From CBFGRU01 sp965651255 (lineage in GTDB: Bacteria; Planctomycetota; Phycisphaerae; Phycisphaerales; SM1A02), in NCBI GenBank assembly GCA_965651255.1, contig CBFGRU010000062.1:1-13459 (forward strand): a stretch of 13,459 bases of DNA, written 5' to 3'. A model generated the notes under the pieces. The model was not told where the DNA came from, searched no databases, and worked only from the letters and a program-made list of their open reading frames with translations. Position 1 is the first letter of the stretch. The number at the start of each line of letters is the position of its first letter. Both the position numbers and the translations under genes were made by a program. Shown piece by piece: positions 7,334-13,459 of the stretch.

Positions 7334-7957
7334 TCACACGTTCGGCGGCTGATGCACGCGGATCGTGGCAGTGACTCGCACGGGGAACGGATCGCCATCC
7401 GATTCAATGTCCATCGCGGTACTGATCTGGGTGCTGCTGAGCGCTGCGGCAGCGCACTCGAACTCAACGCCGATGAGTCCATCGATCACCGTTCGCGACC
7501 CGACAAAACCGCGAGTTTCAAGGTCAGCCAGCACCTGCCACCAGTCCGCATTCGCGGCGTAGGGAATGTCGACCAGATCTTCATCCAGATCCGACCAGTG
7601 CTCAGGAAACTGCAGGTACGTCACGATGATCCGCCCCTGGTCAGCGTCGAACCGAAACCAGCGCACTTCACTGACATGTACAGTTCCACCCGGACGGTTG
7701 TCATTCAGCCAGAGCACGAATCGGTCCGGATCAACGTCGAGGACCGCTCGTGCCGGGCCTACGTAACTGCCGAGTCGAACCGAGGCCAGGTTCGCGCGAA
7801 TCATCGCCGTTCGCGCATCGCGACGCACGCCGACACCCGCGGAAACGGCAGACATCATGCCGGCAATCGCACCGGCGACCAGCGCGGTGACAGCCAGCGC
7901 CAGCATCATCTCGACCAGCGTGAGGCCACGCATGCGATGGATTCGGCTGCGCATCAT
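7334..7957 (-). CDS. GspJ-like pseudopilin
   Basis: This is a minor pseudopilin of the type II secretion or type IV pilus-like family, resembling GspJ/PulJ, which in known systems forms the pseudopilus tip with GspI and GspK. The 207 residues start with a basic leader (MMRSRIHRMRG), cut predicted after G11, followed by LTLVEMMLALAVTALVAGA. Mature position 1 is Leu instead of Phe, and Glu at mature position 5 (E16) is kept. The larger C-terminal domain (about 45-205) is rich in beta-strand-like and acidic sequence, such as RWFRFDADQGRIIVTYLQFP. The start codon overlaps the stop of the GspI-like gene in an ATGA, a sign of translational coupling. The next gene begins 26 bases downstream. GspJ is assigned from size, order and leader; the domain itself is weakly conserved. 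Confidence 0.75.
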   Translation of the reverse strand: MMRSRIHRMRGLTLVEMMLALAVTALVAGAIAGMMSAVSAGVGVRRDARTAMIRANLASVRLGSYVGPARAVLDVDPDRFVLWLNDNRPGGTVHVSEVRWFRFDADQGRIIVTYLQFPEHWSDLDEDLVDIPYAANADWWQVLADLETRGFVGSRTVIDGLIGVEFECAAAALSSTQISTAMDIESDGDPFPVRVTATIRVHQPPNV

Positions 7958-8412
7958 GAGCGCGGCTCCACGATGAATCGATTCAGTTCCACCAGTACAT
8001 CACCCGTTGCGTTGAACGCTCGAACGGTGACCGTGCGGCCGCGAATGTAGACCCCCAGGGGTTCAACCGCGTTGAGGGTGGTTTCAACCTCGACCGTGCG
8101 GCCGATCGTTCCGAAACTCGGTGGCATCGGCTGGTTCGTTTCGTCCAGCATCTCTCCGGGCTCTTCCCGATGCCCGTGCCACCCGGCGATCTGGTCGTAA
8201 TTCGCGCTGAGAATGCGGCCCATGAGGGCCTCGGCCGCAAAGGTGGCCGCGATTCGCTCGCGGGCAGCCAGCGAGTTCTGTTGTCCGGCAACAATTGCCC
8301 CGGTCACCGCCGTGACGATGCCAAGCAGGATGGTGGAAGCAATAATCGCTTCGAGCAGCGTAAAGCCGCGCCGACGGCCGGAGATCATTGCTTGGTGCCT
8401 GATTGAACGCAT
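7954..8412 (-). CDS. GspI/PilV-like pseudopilin, first gene of the operon
   Basis: The 152-residue protein has a clear class III prepilin signal: a basic leader ending RRRG (13-16), then FTLLEAIIASTILLGIVTAVTGAIV with Glu at mature position 5 (E21). The compact C-terminal domain, about 110 residues, and the downstream GspJ-like gene point to GspI; PilV-type names are also used for such proteins. In known type II systems GspI starts assembly of the pseudopilus tip with GspJ and GspK. A good Shine-Dalgarno (GAGGAAG) precedes the ATG at 8412. A later ATG at 8388 would shorten the leader to 8 residues but has no ribosome site. It heads the leftward operon and is divergent from the lptF/lptG pair. 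Confidence 0.8.
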   Translation of the reverse strand: MRSIRHQAMISGRRRGFTLLEAIIASTILLGIVTAVTGAIVAGQQNSLAARERIAATFAAEALMGRILSANYDQIAGWHGHREEPGEMLDETNQPMPPSFGTIGRTVEVETTLNAVEPLGVYIRGRTVTVRAFNATGDVLVELNRFIVEPRS

Positions 8413-8416
8413 TCCA

Positions 8417-8423
8417 CTTCCTC
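8417..8423 (-). promoter_or_regulatory. Ribosome binding site of the GspI-like gene
   Basis: On the minus strand this reads GAGGAAG. Its GAGG core is 7 bases before the ATG at 8412, which selects this start over the internal ATG at 8388. Confidence 0.6.
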
Positions 8424-8432
8424 ACTCGCGCG

Positions 8433-8450
8433 GTCCGATTTCATTCGGAC
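8433..8450. promoter_or_regulatory. Inverted repeat in the divergent region
   Basis: GTCCGA and TCGGAC form a perfect 6-base-pair inverted repeat around a 6-base centre, just upstream of the pseudopilin operon start. It could be an operator for a dimeric regulator or a 5' leader hairpin. No specific regulator is implied by the sequence. Confidence 0.3.
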
Positions 8451-8488
8451 GCCTCTACAACCATCGGTTTCTGCGTGAGGGAAAAGGA

Positions 8489-8635
8489 ATGGCATTGATC
8501 CTGAACCGCGTTCACCGTCCATCGCGCGATGCGAGAGTCGGCACATCTCTTCCGTCTTCACAGGTCAGGTCCTATATGGCAAACAGGCAACCCGTCTGCC
8601 ACGGTTGCCAAGTCGCCCCGGCCCGGGGACGATAA
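8489..8635 (+). CDS. Possible small upstream ORF before lptF
   Basis: A 48-codon frame starts at an ATG with a reasonable Shine-Dalgarno (GAGGG at 8477-8481, 7 bases before the ATG) and ends with TAA 5 bases before the lptF-like start. The predicted peptide begins MALILNRVHR, is basic, contains a CHGC pair (residues 38-41) near its C-terminus, and has no signal peptide or membrane segment. I do not recognise a family. It could be a translated leader that couples translation to the permease gene, whose own ribosome site is weak, or it could be a chance frame: the region also has hairpins, and the peptide's composition (Arg-, Ser- and Pro-rich) is what non-coding GC-rich DNA often gives. Confidence 0.25.
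   Translation: MALILNRVHRPSRDARVGTSLPSSQVRSYMANRQPVCHGCQVAPARGR
8586..8609. promoter_or_regulatory. Hairpins in the region before the lptF-like gene
   Basis: GGCAACC and GGTTGCC form a 7-base-pair stem with a 10-base loop. It is followed at 8616-8628 by a second, very GC-rich hairpin, CCCCG and CGGGG with a 3-base loop. The second includes the GGGGA that is the only candidate ribosome site for the permease gene (11 bases from its ATG). RNA folding could therefore limit initiation there. Function is not demonstrated. Confidence 0.3.
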
Positions 8636-8640
8636 CCGCG

Positions 8641-10260
8641 ATGTTTCGCCTCCTTGATCGATATCTGATCGCCGATCTCCTCCGGGTCATCGGTCTGACC
8701 ACCGCGGTCCTCGTGACCGTGATCGCGTTCGGCGCCACGATCAAGCCCCTGGCCAGCGGACTGCTGGCACCGGGAGATATTCTTCGGTACGTCATTCTGG
8801 CGATTGTGCCGATGCTCCAGTTCGCTTTGCCGTTCGCAGCAGGGTTTGGGGCGACCATCGTGCTTCACCGGATGACCAGCGAGAATGAAATCCTGGCGGT
8901 GAGCGCGGCCGGAGTCAGTTATCGACGATTTCTACAGCCGATACTGGGCCTTGGCATCGTGCTTTCGCTGGTTCTGCTCCTCCTGGTGCAGGTCGTCATT
9001 CCACGGTTCTGGGTGATGATGCAGCAGACGATCGCCGAAGACGCGACGCGCATGTTTGTCGCATCACTTGAACGGGGCGAGGCGTTTCGCATCGGTGATC
9101 TGCAGATTTATGCGGACACCTATCGGATCGAAAGTACGCCCGGCGCATCGGGTGCAGAGGTTCGCATTTCGCTCTCGAAGCTGGCAGCCATTGAAGAAGA
9201 TGACAGCGGACGATTGGCCCAGTCGATGACCGCCCGGATTGCGCTCGTGGATTTCTATCGTGTGGGCGATGATCGCTTCATGAAGCTCATTGGCGCTGAT
9301 GTCACGCGATTCGATCGCGAGTCGGGTGTTCTGGCATCGTTCCCGCGCGCTGAGACCGGCGCGATTCCGATTCCCAACACGTTCGAGGAAAGCCCGAAGT
9401 TCATGTCACTCGGCGAGTTGCTTCGACTGCGGAGTGATCCGGAGAAGTACTACGAAGTCCGCGAAGCGCGGGATGAGCTGGCCGCAGCGTTGTCCTGGCA
9501 ATCCATGTGGCAGGCCCTGAACGATGAACTGGCGATGAACGGGGAACTCGTGTTGATGCGCGGTGATATCCGGTACCGCGTGCAGGCAACCGGCATCAGT
9601 CGTGGGCGACTCCTTCCCCGCGAGGGTGAGACGCTGATCAGTGTCGAGGAAACCAGAAGCGGGGGACGGGCGCGGACCATCGATGCGCGAGTCGCAACGA
9701 TTGAAGTCAACGACCCCGGCGCGTTCGGCGGTGAACTTGAATTCGTACTTCTGCTGCGCGATCTCACGATTCACGAGGGCAACGAAGCGGATCCACCCTA
9801 CCAGCGAGAACAGCTCGATCTGACCGGATTGACTTCGGTGTTGGATGCGCCTCGGCAGTCGTTTCAGGAGATGGAGATTGATGATCTCTTCGCGCTCTCA
9901 GAAGCGCACATGGAGACTAGCACTGATGTCGCGCGGGCCGTCGGCGGTCTGCAGCATGAGTTGCAATCACTCTCCATGGAGATTCTTGCCCGCATCAGTC
10001 AACGCTGCGCGCTGGCGGTCACGGGCATGCTGCTGCTGCTGCTGGGAAGTGTGCTCGCGATGGCGCTGCGCAACAGTCTGCCGCTGGTGATCTATCTCTG
10101 GGCGTTTCTTCCTTCCATCATCGCGATTCTGCTGATCTCCGGGGGCGAGCAGATGATCCGCGATGACAGTGTGATCGGCGGCTCGCTTGTACTCTGGTCG
10201 GGCAACGGCATTCTGCTGGTTCTCATTGCAACGACGTACCTTCGGCTGTCGAGGAACTGA
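8641..10260 (+). CDS. lptF: LptF/LptG-family permease, enlarged periplasmic part
   Basis: This is an inner-membrane subunit of the LptBFG exporter, which extracts lipopolysaccharide and passes it to the periplasmic bridge. The 539 residues have the family layout: three N-terminal membrane segments (about 14-34, 50-74, 99-121), a periplasmic part, and three C-terminal segments (about 456-475, 480-500, 513-533). The start FRLLDRYLIADLL and the cytoplasmic loop TSENEILAVSAAGVSYRRFL (79-98) are typical of YjgP/YjgQ proteins. The family is usually near 360 residues; here the periplasmic part is about 330 residues instead of about 170-200, with an acidic and charged middle. A CTG run encodes MLLLLLG (463-469). 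The ATG at 8641 is chosen because it gives the normal N-terminus; the frame extends 12 codons upstream. It lies 8 bases before the second permease gene; LptB is not in the window. Confidence 0.85.
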   Translation: MFRLLDRYLIADLLRVIGLTTAVLVTVIAFGATIKPLASGLLAPGDILRYVILAIVPMLQFALPFAAGFGATIVLHRMTSENEILAVSAAGVSYRRFLQPILGLGIVLSLVLLLLVQVVIPRFWVMMQQTIAEDATRMFVASLERGEAFRIGDLQIYADTYRIESTPGASGAEVRISLSKLAAIEEDDSGRLAQSMTARIALVDFYRVGDDRFMKLIGADVTRFDRESGVLASFPRAETGAIPIPNTFEESPKFMSLGELLRLRSDPEKYYEVREARDELAAALSWQSMWQALNDELAMNGELVLMRGDIRYRVQATGISRGRLLPREGETLISVEETRSGGRARTIDARVATIEVNDPGAFGGELEFVLLLRDLTIHEGNEADPPYQREQLDLTGLTSVLDAPRQSFQEMEIDDLFALSEAHMETSTDVARAVGGLQHELQSLSMEILARISQRCALAVTGMLLLLLGSVLAMALRNSLPLVIYLWAFLPSIIAILLISGGEQMIRDDSVIGGSLVLWSGNGILLVLIATTYLRLSRN

Positions 10261-10262
10261 GG
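10259..10262 (+). promoter_or_regulatory. Ribosome binding site of the lptG-like gene
   Basis: GAGG overlaps the TGA stop of the upstream permease gene and lies 6 bases before the ATG at 10269. Termination and re-initiation are therefore probably coupled, as expected for two subunits made together. Confidence 0.6.
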
Positions 10263-10268
10263 TCCACG

Positions 10269-11396
10269 ATGACACTCTTTGACTGGTATGTTCTTCGCCG
10301 GTTCCTCTTCAACTTTGTCGTATTGTTGTTGCTGATCTTCATTCTCGGCGCAGCCATTGACCTGGTGGTGCAACTGGATGAATTCACCGGGGCGGCGCGT
10401 GTTCTGGTCGGCGAGGATGCCAGTGTCTTCCTGACGATCTGGACGTTGCTCTCGCTGGCGGTCGAGTTTCACGGACCGCGGCTGTTTCAGTTTTACGCGT
10501 ACCTGCTCGGGCTGTGCTCGGTAGGGGCGATGGCGTTCACGTTCTCGCAGATGCATCGCCACAAGGAACTGATCGCGGTCATGGCGTCTGGCGTCAGTCT
10601 GTACCGCGTTGCCTGGCCGGTGCTGGTGGCGGCATTTCTGTTGAATGTGCTTCACCTCTTCAACAGCAACATGATTCTTCCCGATCTTGCGCCGCGACTT
10701 CTTCGTTCGCACGGTGATCTGACTCGACAGAGTGTGCGCGCCTTCGAAGTGCCGCTCGTGGAAGATGGAAAGAACGCCCTGCTGCATGCCGCGTTGTTCG
10801 ACCCCGAAACGCAACGATTGTCGGGTCTGACCGTTATGCTGCGCGATGACTCAGGTCGTTCGCTCAGTCACATCACCGCCGATGGCGCGATGTGGTCGCC
10901 GGAACGCGATGGATGGATTCTTGAAGGCGGGTCGTCGATTCGACTGGCCGAGGGGGAGGGCGGCCAGGCCGAGCAGCGGCTGCTGCGGGAATCGGTTGCG
11001 TTCTACGCCACCGATCTCAGCCCGAACGTCCTGACCATGCTGCGGTACGATGAATACGCGCAGATGCTTTCGCTGGCCCAGATACAGGAAATGATCGATT
11101 CAAACATTCCGGTCAATGCCGAATCGCTGGCGCGCATCAAGTACGGACGATTCAGTGTCATCTTCTCGAACTTGCTGCTGTTGGTTATCTCATTGCCCTT
11201 CTTCCTGCTGCGCGAGCCAGCCAACCTGCTGCGCAAGAGTCTCTTGTGCGCCGCGGTGACACTGCCCATTGCGATCCTGACGTTTGTGTTGATGGAAATT
11301 GAGCTGACCGGCATTTACGCCGGCGCGAGTGTGTTTCTGCCGCCGGTTCTGCTGCTGCCGCTCTCGCTTCTGGCGATGAGTCTCATCCGGACCTGA
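10269..11396 (+). CDS. lptG: LptF/LptG-family permease, second subunit
   Basis: This is the partner permease of the LptBFG lipopolysaccharide exporter. The 375 residues match normal family length, with membrane segments at about 13-33, 72-92, 112-132, 294-314, 323-343 and 355-372, and a periplasmic domain at about 135-290. The conserved cytoplasmic loop MHRHKELIAVMASGVSLYRV (95-114) is the region that contacts the ATPase in this family. The start LFDWYVLRRFLFNFVVL is typical. It directly follows the first permease with 8 bases between, in the order lptF-lptG seen in many bacteria. Which of the two is F and which is G cannot be settled from the sequence alone; the names are given by position. 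Its stop abuts the stop of the convergent PpiC-like gene without any spacer. Confidence 0.88.
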   Translation: MTLFDWYVLRRFLFNFVVLLLLIFILGAAIDLVVQLDEFTGAARVLVGEDASVFLTIWTLLSLAVEFHGPRLFQFYAYLLGLCSVGAMAFTFSQMHRHKELIAVMASGVSLYRVAWPVLVAAFLLNVLHLFNSNMILPDLAPRLLRSHGDLTRQSVRAFEVPLVEDGKNALLHAALFDPETQRLSGLTVMLRDDSGRSLSHITADGAMWSPERDGWILEGGSSIRLAEGEGGQAEQRLLRESVAFYATDLSPNVLTMLRYDEYAQMLSLAQIQEMIDSNIPVNAESLARIKYGRFSVIFSNLLLLVISLPFFLLREPANLLRKSLLCAAVTLPIAILTFVLMEIELTGIYAGASVFLPPVLLLPLSLLAMSLIRT

Positions 11397-12437
11397 TCAT
11401 CGTTCCTGACGCCATGCCCAGTCGAGCGAGTCATCGAAGATCGTCACGTTGACGCGCCGCACCAGCGAGCCGGCGAGTTGCTCCATCAACAGTCGTTCCT
11501 GGTTCTGCCGCGCCAGCGCGGTCACTTCGGTGCGAACCGTTTCGAGTGAAGGCCCGCTCGCCGGCGTCACAGACACCAATTGAAGGACCGCAAACCCCGT
11601 ATCGAGCAACACCGGGTTCGAGACTTCATCCCGTTCCAGCGACCACAGCGCATCTCGCAGCGCGCGGGGGTAGCTGGCATCGGCGCGGCTGATCGGCGAC
11701 AGCAGTCCGCCTCGCTCCGCGCTCACATCCTGCGAATGCTGCATCGCGAGCAGCGCGAAGTCGCTGCCCCGCCGCGCTTCGCGCGAGAGATGGTCGGCCT
11801 CGGCCAGCGTCTCCACCATGATCAACCGCGCCGTCCGCATCTCGCCGTACAGCAGGTCGTGCGTCTGCCGTACCATGTCTTCCGACACCTCAACCTCCGG
11901 CTGCACCAGCGCGCGAAGCATGGCGTTCCGTTCGAGTAACGCCTGAAACCGGGCCGGCCCGAGAAGCTGCCGCCGGCGCAGCTCGTTCAGCATCGCGCCC
12001 GATTCACCACGGCCGTCCCGCACATTCATCGGCGCGAGCGAACTCATCAGGAGCCGCCGTTCCCGATCGGCCTCGGCTGCGCCGATCGTGATCCCACGCG
12101 CCCGGCATGCCGCCCGCAACCGCTCATCCAGCACATATTCGCTCAGCGCCACCGCGCCGCCGACCTCCAGCAGGCCCGGCCGCAGTGCTTCCAGCGTGAT
12201 CCGCTCGTTCTCCACCAGCGCCACGGTCACTCCCCCCGCCCCCGGAACAGCCCCCGGAATTGCCCCCGGAACACTCGTCTCCACCGCGCTCGGCGCATTC
12301 TCCACCCGCGACGCCGTTCCCGTCGGGCCGCGCGAACCAGACGGGCCATCACCTGCAGCGCATCCCTGCAAAGCGATGAACGAAAGCACCAGCGACGATA
12401 CACTGCGAGTCCACAGCAACGGTTGGCATCGGTCCAT
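11397..12437 (-). CDS. PpiC/SurA-type peptidyl-prolyl isomerase lipoprotein
   Basis: This is a predicted periplasmic, membrane-anchored folding factor. With the ATG at 12437 the 346 residues start with a short N-region, a hydrophobic stretch (WTRSVSSLVLSFIA, 9-22) and a lipobox LQGC with lipid-modified C26. A Gly/Ser/Pro/Ala linker follows (27-69), containing a PGA-type repeat from a 12-base DNA repeat. Residues about 70-185 are helical and SurA-N-like, and residues about 199-290 are a parvulin domain, including ARLIMVETLAEADHL (203-217), AMQHSQDVSAERGGLLSPIS (231-250) and DTGFAVLQLVSV (279-290). A helical tail ends the protein. Earlier ATGs at 12512 and 12491 would put 25 or 18 residues before the signal peptide, and the first would overlap the divergent gene, so they are rejected. 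Substrates are unknown; the neighbouring lpt genes suggest envelope biogenesis. No clear ribosome site is seen. Confidence 0.82.
   Translation of the reverse strand: MDRCQPLLWTRSVSSLVLSFIALQGCAAGDGPSGSRGPTGTASRVENAPSAVETSVPGAIPGAVPGAGGVTVALVENERITLEALRPGLLEVGGAVALSEYVLDERLRAACRARGITIGAAEADRERRLLMSSLAPMNVRDGRGESGAMLNELRRRQLLGPARFQALLERNAMLRALVQPEVEVSEDMVRQTHDLLYGEMRTARLIMVETLAEADHLSREARRGSDFALLAMQHSQDVSAERGGLLSPISRADASYPRALRDALWSLERDEVSNPVLLDTGFAVLQLVSVTPASGPSLETVRTEVTALARQNQERLLMEQLAGSLVRRVNVTIFDDSLDWAWRQER
12238..12273. repeat. Three tandem 12-base units, gcccccggaa(ca/tt)
   Basis: Three consecutive units (gcccccggaaca, gcccccggaatt, gcccccggaaca) differ only in the last two bases. Read on the minus strand they encode a Pro-Gly-Ala repeat in the linker of the PpiC-like lipoprotein. 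Nearly the same plus-strand sequence recurs in the divergent gene at 13039-13074. Confidence 0.75.
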
Positions 12438-12474
12438 GCGGGAAGCAAACGGCCATTCCCCGCCCGAGTCAACG

Positions 12475-12480
12475 AAGGAG
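12475..12480 (+). promoter_or_regulatory. Ribosome binding site of the zinc-ribbon gene
   Basis: AAGGAG lies 9 bases before the ATG at 12490. It decides between this start and an in-frame ATG at 12436 that would add 18 residues and overlap the start of the divergent lipoprotein gene. Confidence 0.65.
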
Positions 12481-12489
12481 CCGCTTCGC

Positions 12490-13459
12490 ATGGCCAAGTC
12501 GAAGGTCGTCATCTGCCCCTATTGCGGCGAGACGCAGCCCGCAGCCGATCGCTGCCGCACCTGCGCCGGGCTGTTCGAGCCGCTCAGCCGACAGGCCACC
12601 CACAACGCCATGGGACCGTGGTTCATTCGCGATCCGGCACGGCCCTTCCAGCCCGGCTGCAGCTACGAAACACTCGTCCGGCTCATTCGGGCCGGCCGCG
12701 TCACCCGCTACTCCATCCTCCGCGGACCCACCACCAGACAATTCTGGACCGTCGCCCGACACATCCCCGGTGTTGCGCACATCCTCGGATACTGCCATCA
12801 ATGCGATGCAGAAGTCGACACCGATGCCGTCGGCTGCCCCAACTGCGGAACACCCTTCGGCGCTTACCTCGATCGAAACTACCTCGGCCTTCCCGATATC
12901 AAACCACTCCCCGGCGAAGCAACGCTCGAAACACCGGCCGCGGAATCCCCAACGAAACGACCAACATCACCATCATCAATCCCATCAACACCGCGCGGCG
13001 GAACCCTCTCTCGTTTCGCCACCGATGAAGAACTCTTCGCCCCTGCCCCCGCCCCCGGAATGGCCCCCGGAGTTGCCTTCTCGCCCGGCCCCGGTCCGAC
13101 CGAGCCGCCGATGCCGACTCAGCAGCCGCCGGTCGCCGGTCATCATGATGATGAATCTCTCCAGTCCTACGCCCACACCGCCGCCCGCAGGGCCCTCGAG
13201 CGTCGCCTGCACAAAGAGCAGCGCCTCGTGCGCATCCTCATCATCCTCTTCCTTCTCACCTTCGCCATCCTCATCCTCGGGAACCTCGGCACATTTCGAA
13301 ACTGGTTCAACTCACCCCCACCCCCGGAATCGACCTCGCCGCCGGACGCCACCAACCCGGACCCCCCGGAGTCCCCGGAATCCCCGGAACCCTCGGAACT
13401 CCCGGACACAACCCCGCCCGACCCCGAGGCCGATGCCGCCGATGGCGAGGGGTCGCTCA
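12490..13459 (+). CDS. Membrane-anchored double zinc-ribbon protein with GYF-like segment, 3' end missing
   Basis: An open frame of 323 codons runs off the window. Two zinc-ribbon knuckle pairs are visible: C9/C12 (CPYC) with C22/C25 (CRTC), and C102/C105 (CHQC) with C116/C119 (CPNC). Between them, about 42-98, lies a segment like the GYF_2/DUF4339 fold, with GPWFIRD (42-48), ETLVRLIRAGRVTRYSILRG (60-79) and FWTVARHIPGV (85-95). A Pro/Ser/Thr-rich low-complexity stretch follows (about 138-215), then a charged helix (223-247), one membrane segment (about 248-265), and an outer Pro/Glu/Asp-rich region (275 onward). The zinc ribbons would face the cytoplasm if the positive-inside rule holds (RRALERRLHKEQR precedes the helix). 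I do not know the function; GYF-like and zinc-ribbon parts suggest peptide or nucleic acid binding at the membrane. It is divergent from the PpiC-like gene with 52 bases between starts. Confidence 0.8.
   Translation, partial: MAKSKVVICPYCGETQPAADRCRTCAGLFEPLSRQATHNAMGPWFIRDPARPFQPGCSYETLVRLIRAGRVTRYSILRGPTTRQFWTVARHIPGVAHILGYCHQCDAEVDTDAVGCPNCGTPFGAYLDRNYLGLPDIKPLPGEATLETPAAESPTKRPTSPSSIPSTPRGGTLSRFATDEELFAPAPAPGMAPGVAFSPGPGPTEPPMPTQQPPVAGHHDDESLQSYAHTAARRALERRLHKEQRLVRILIILFLLTFAILILGNLGTFRNWFNSPPPPESTSPPDATNPDPPESPESPEPSELPDTTPPDPEADAADGEGSL
13039..13074. repeat. 12-base CCCCCGGA-type repeat in the zinc-ribbon gene
   Basis: Three 12-base units (gcccctgccccc, gcccccggaatg, gcccccggagtt) encode PAPAPGMAPGV on the plus strand, in the low-complexity linker. 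The last two are close copies of the units at 12238-12273, on the same DNA strand although that gene is read in the other direction. Confidence 0.65.
13362..13406. repeat. Five tandem 9-base units in the outer Pro/Glu-rich region
   Basis: The units ccccccgga, gtccccgga, atccccgga, accctcgga and actcccgga follow without gaps and encode a Ser-Pro-Glu type repeat (residues about 292-306) after the membrane segment of the zinc-ribbon protein. The core CCCCGGA is shared with the 12-base repeats elsewhere in this part of the window. The number of units could vary between strains. Confidence 0.65.

Noticed and set aside
8530..8560. Possible sigma-54 -24/-12 promoter (GGCAC near 8540)
   Set aside because: The required GC at the -12 position with 10 bases between is absent; no proper match was found before the pseudopilin or permease genes.
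10092..10814. 240-codon minus-strand frame across the junction of the two permease genes
   Set aside because: Composition is Gln/Arg/His-rich, as expected from the antisense of Leu-rich membrane protein codons; both permeases on the plus strand are clear.
12423..13028. 201-codon plus-strand frame overlapping the zinc-ribbon gene
   Set aside because: The frame starting at 12490 has a ribosome site, two zinc ribbons, a GYF-like segment and a membrane helix; the other gives an Arg/Pro/His/Thr-rich shadow product.

Overview
The window looks like a piece of a planctomycete chromosome, most likely of the Phycisphaerae type. This is an inference. It rests on moderately high GC content, a secreted YdjY-domain protein of the kind common in that phylum, a pseudopilin operon with a large PilX/GspK-like member, a membrane protein combining zinc ribbons with a GYF-like segment, and frequent absence of Shine-Dalgarno sites. 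No tRNA, rRNA, CRISPR array, transposon or phage gene was seen, and the region is gene-dense: the longest stretch without a confident gene is about 230 bases.

Left part (1-5162). The 3' part of a gene for a secreted YdjY-domain protein (+) converges on ruvC (-), which lies just downstream of an ABC-transporter ATPase of the MacB/LolD type (-). A 93-base divergent region separates the ATPase gene from trpE (+, anthranilate synthase component I). After trpE comes an NtrC-type sigma-54 response regulator (+). No trpG, sensor kinase or ABC permease partner lies in the window. The ATPase, trpE and regulator genes each have a TACA(A/C)T hexamer 7-8 bases before the ATG and no clear Shine-Dalgarno, which suggests leaderless transcripts.

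Middle part (5163-8412, all -). A tight four-gene operon runs leftward in the order GspI-like, GspJ-like, GspK/PilX-like (540 aa) and GspH-like. All four carry an N-terminal class III type signal with a hydrophobic helix. Together they look like the minor pseudopilins of a type II secretion or type IV pilus-like machine whose ATPase, inner-membrane platform, secretin and major pilin are encoded elsewhere. The GspK-like protein carries a probable beta-solenoid/DUF7305-like region.

Right part (8413-13459). A 228-base divergent region holds inverted repeats and a possible 48-codon upstream ORF. It leads into two LptF/LptG-family permeases (+), the inner-membrane half of the lipopolysaccharide exporter; the first is much longer than usual. 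A PpiC/SurA-type lipoprotein (-) ends exactly where the second permease ends. Divergent from it is an incomplete gene (+) for a membrane-anchored double zinc-ribbon protein with a GYF-like segment, which runs off the window. Short CCCCCGGA-based repeats occur on the same DNA strand in both of these divergently coded genes.

A common theme is the cell envelope: protein export and pilus-like assembly, lipopolysaccharide transport and periplasmic folding, with recombination (ruvC), tryptophan synthesis and regulation alongside. I see no clearly new multi-gene system. The best leads are the leaderless-promoter pattern, the unusual GspK-like protein, the enlarged LptF-like permease, the upstream ORF before it, and the zinc-ribbon/GYF-like membrane protein.
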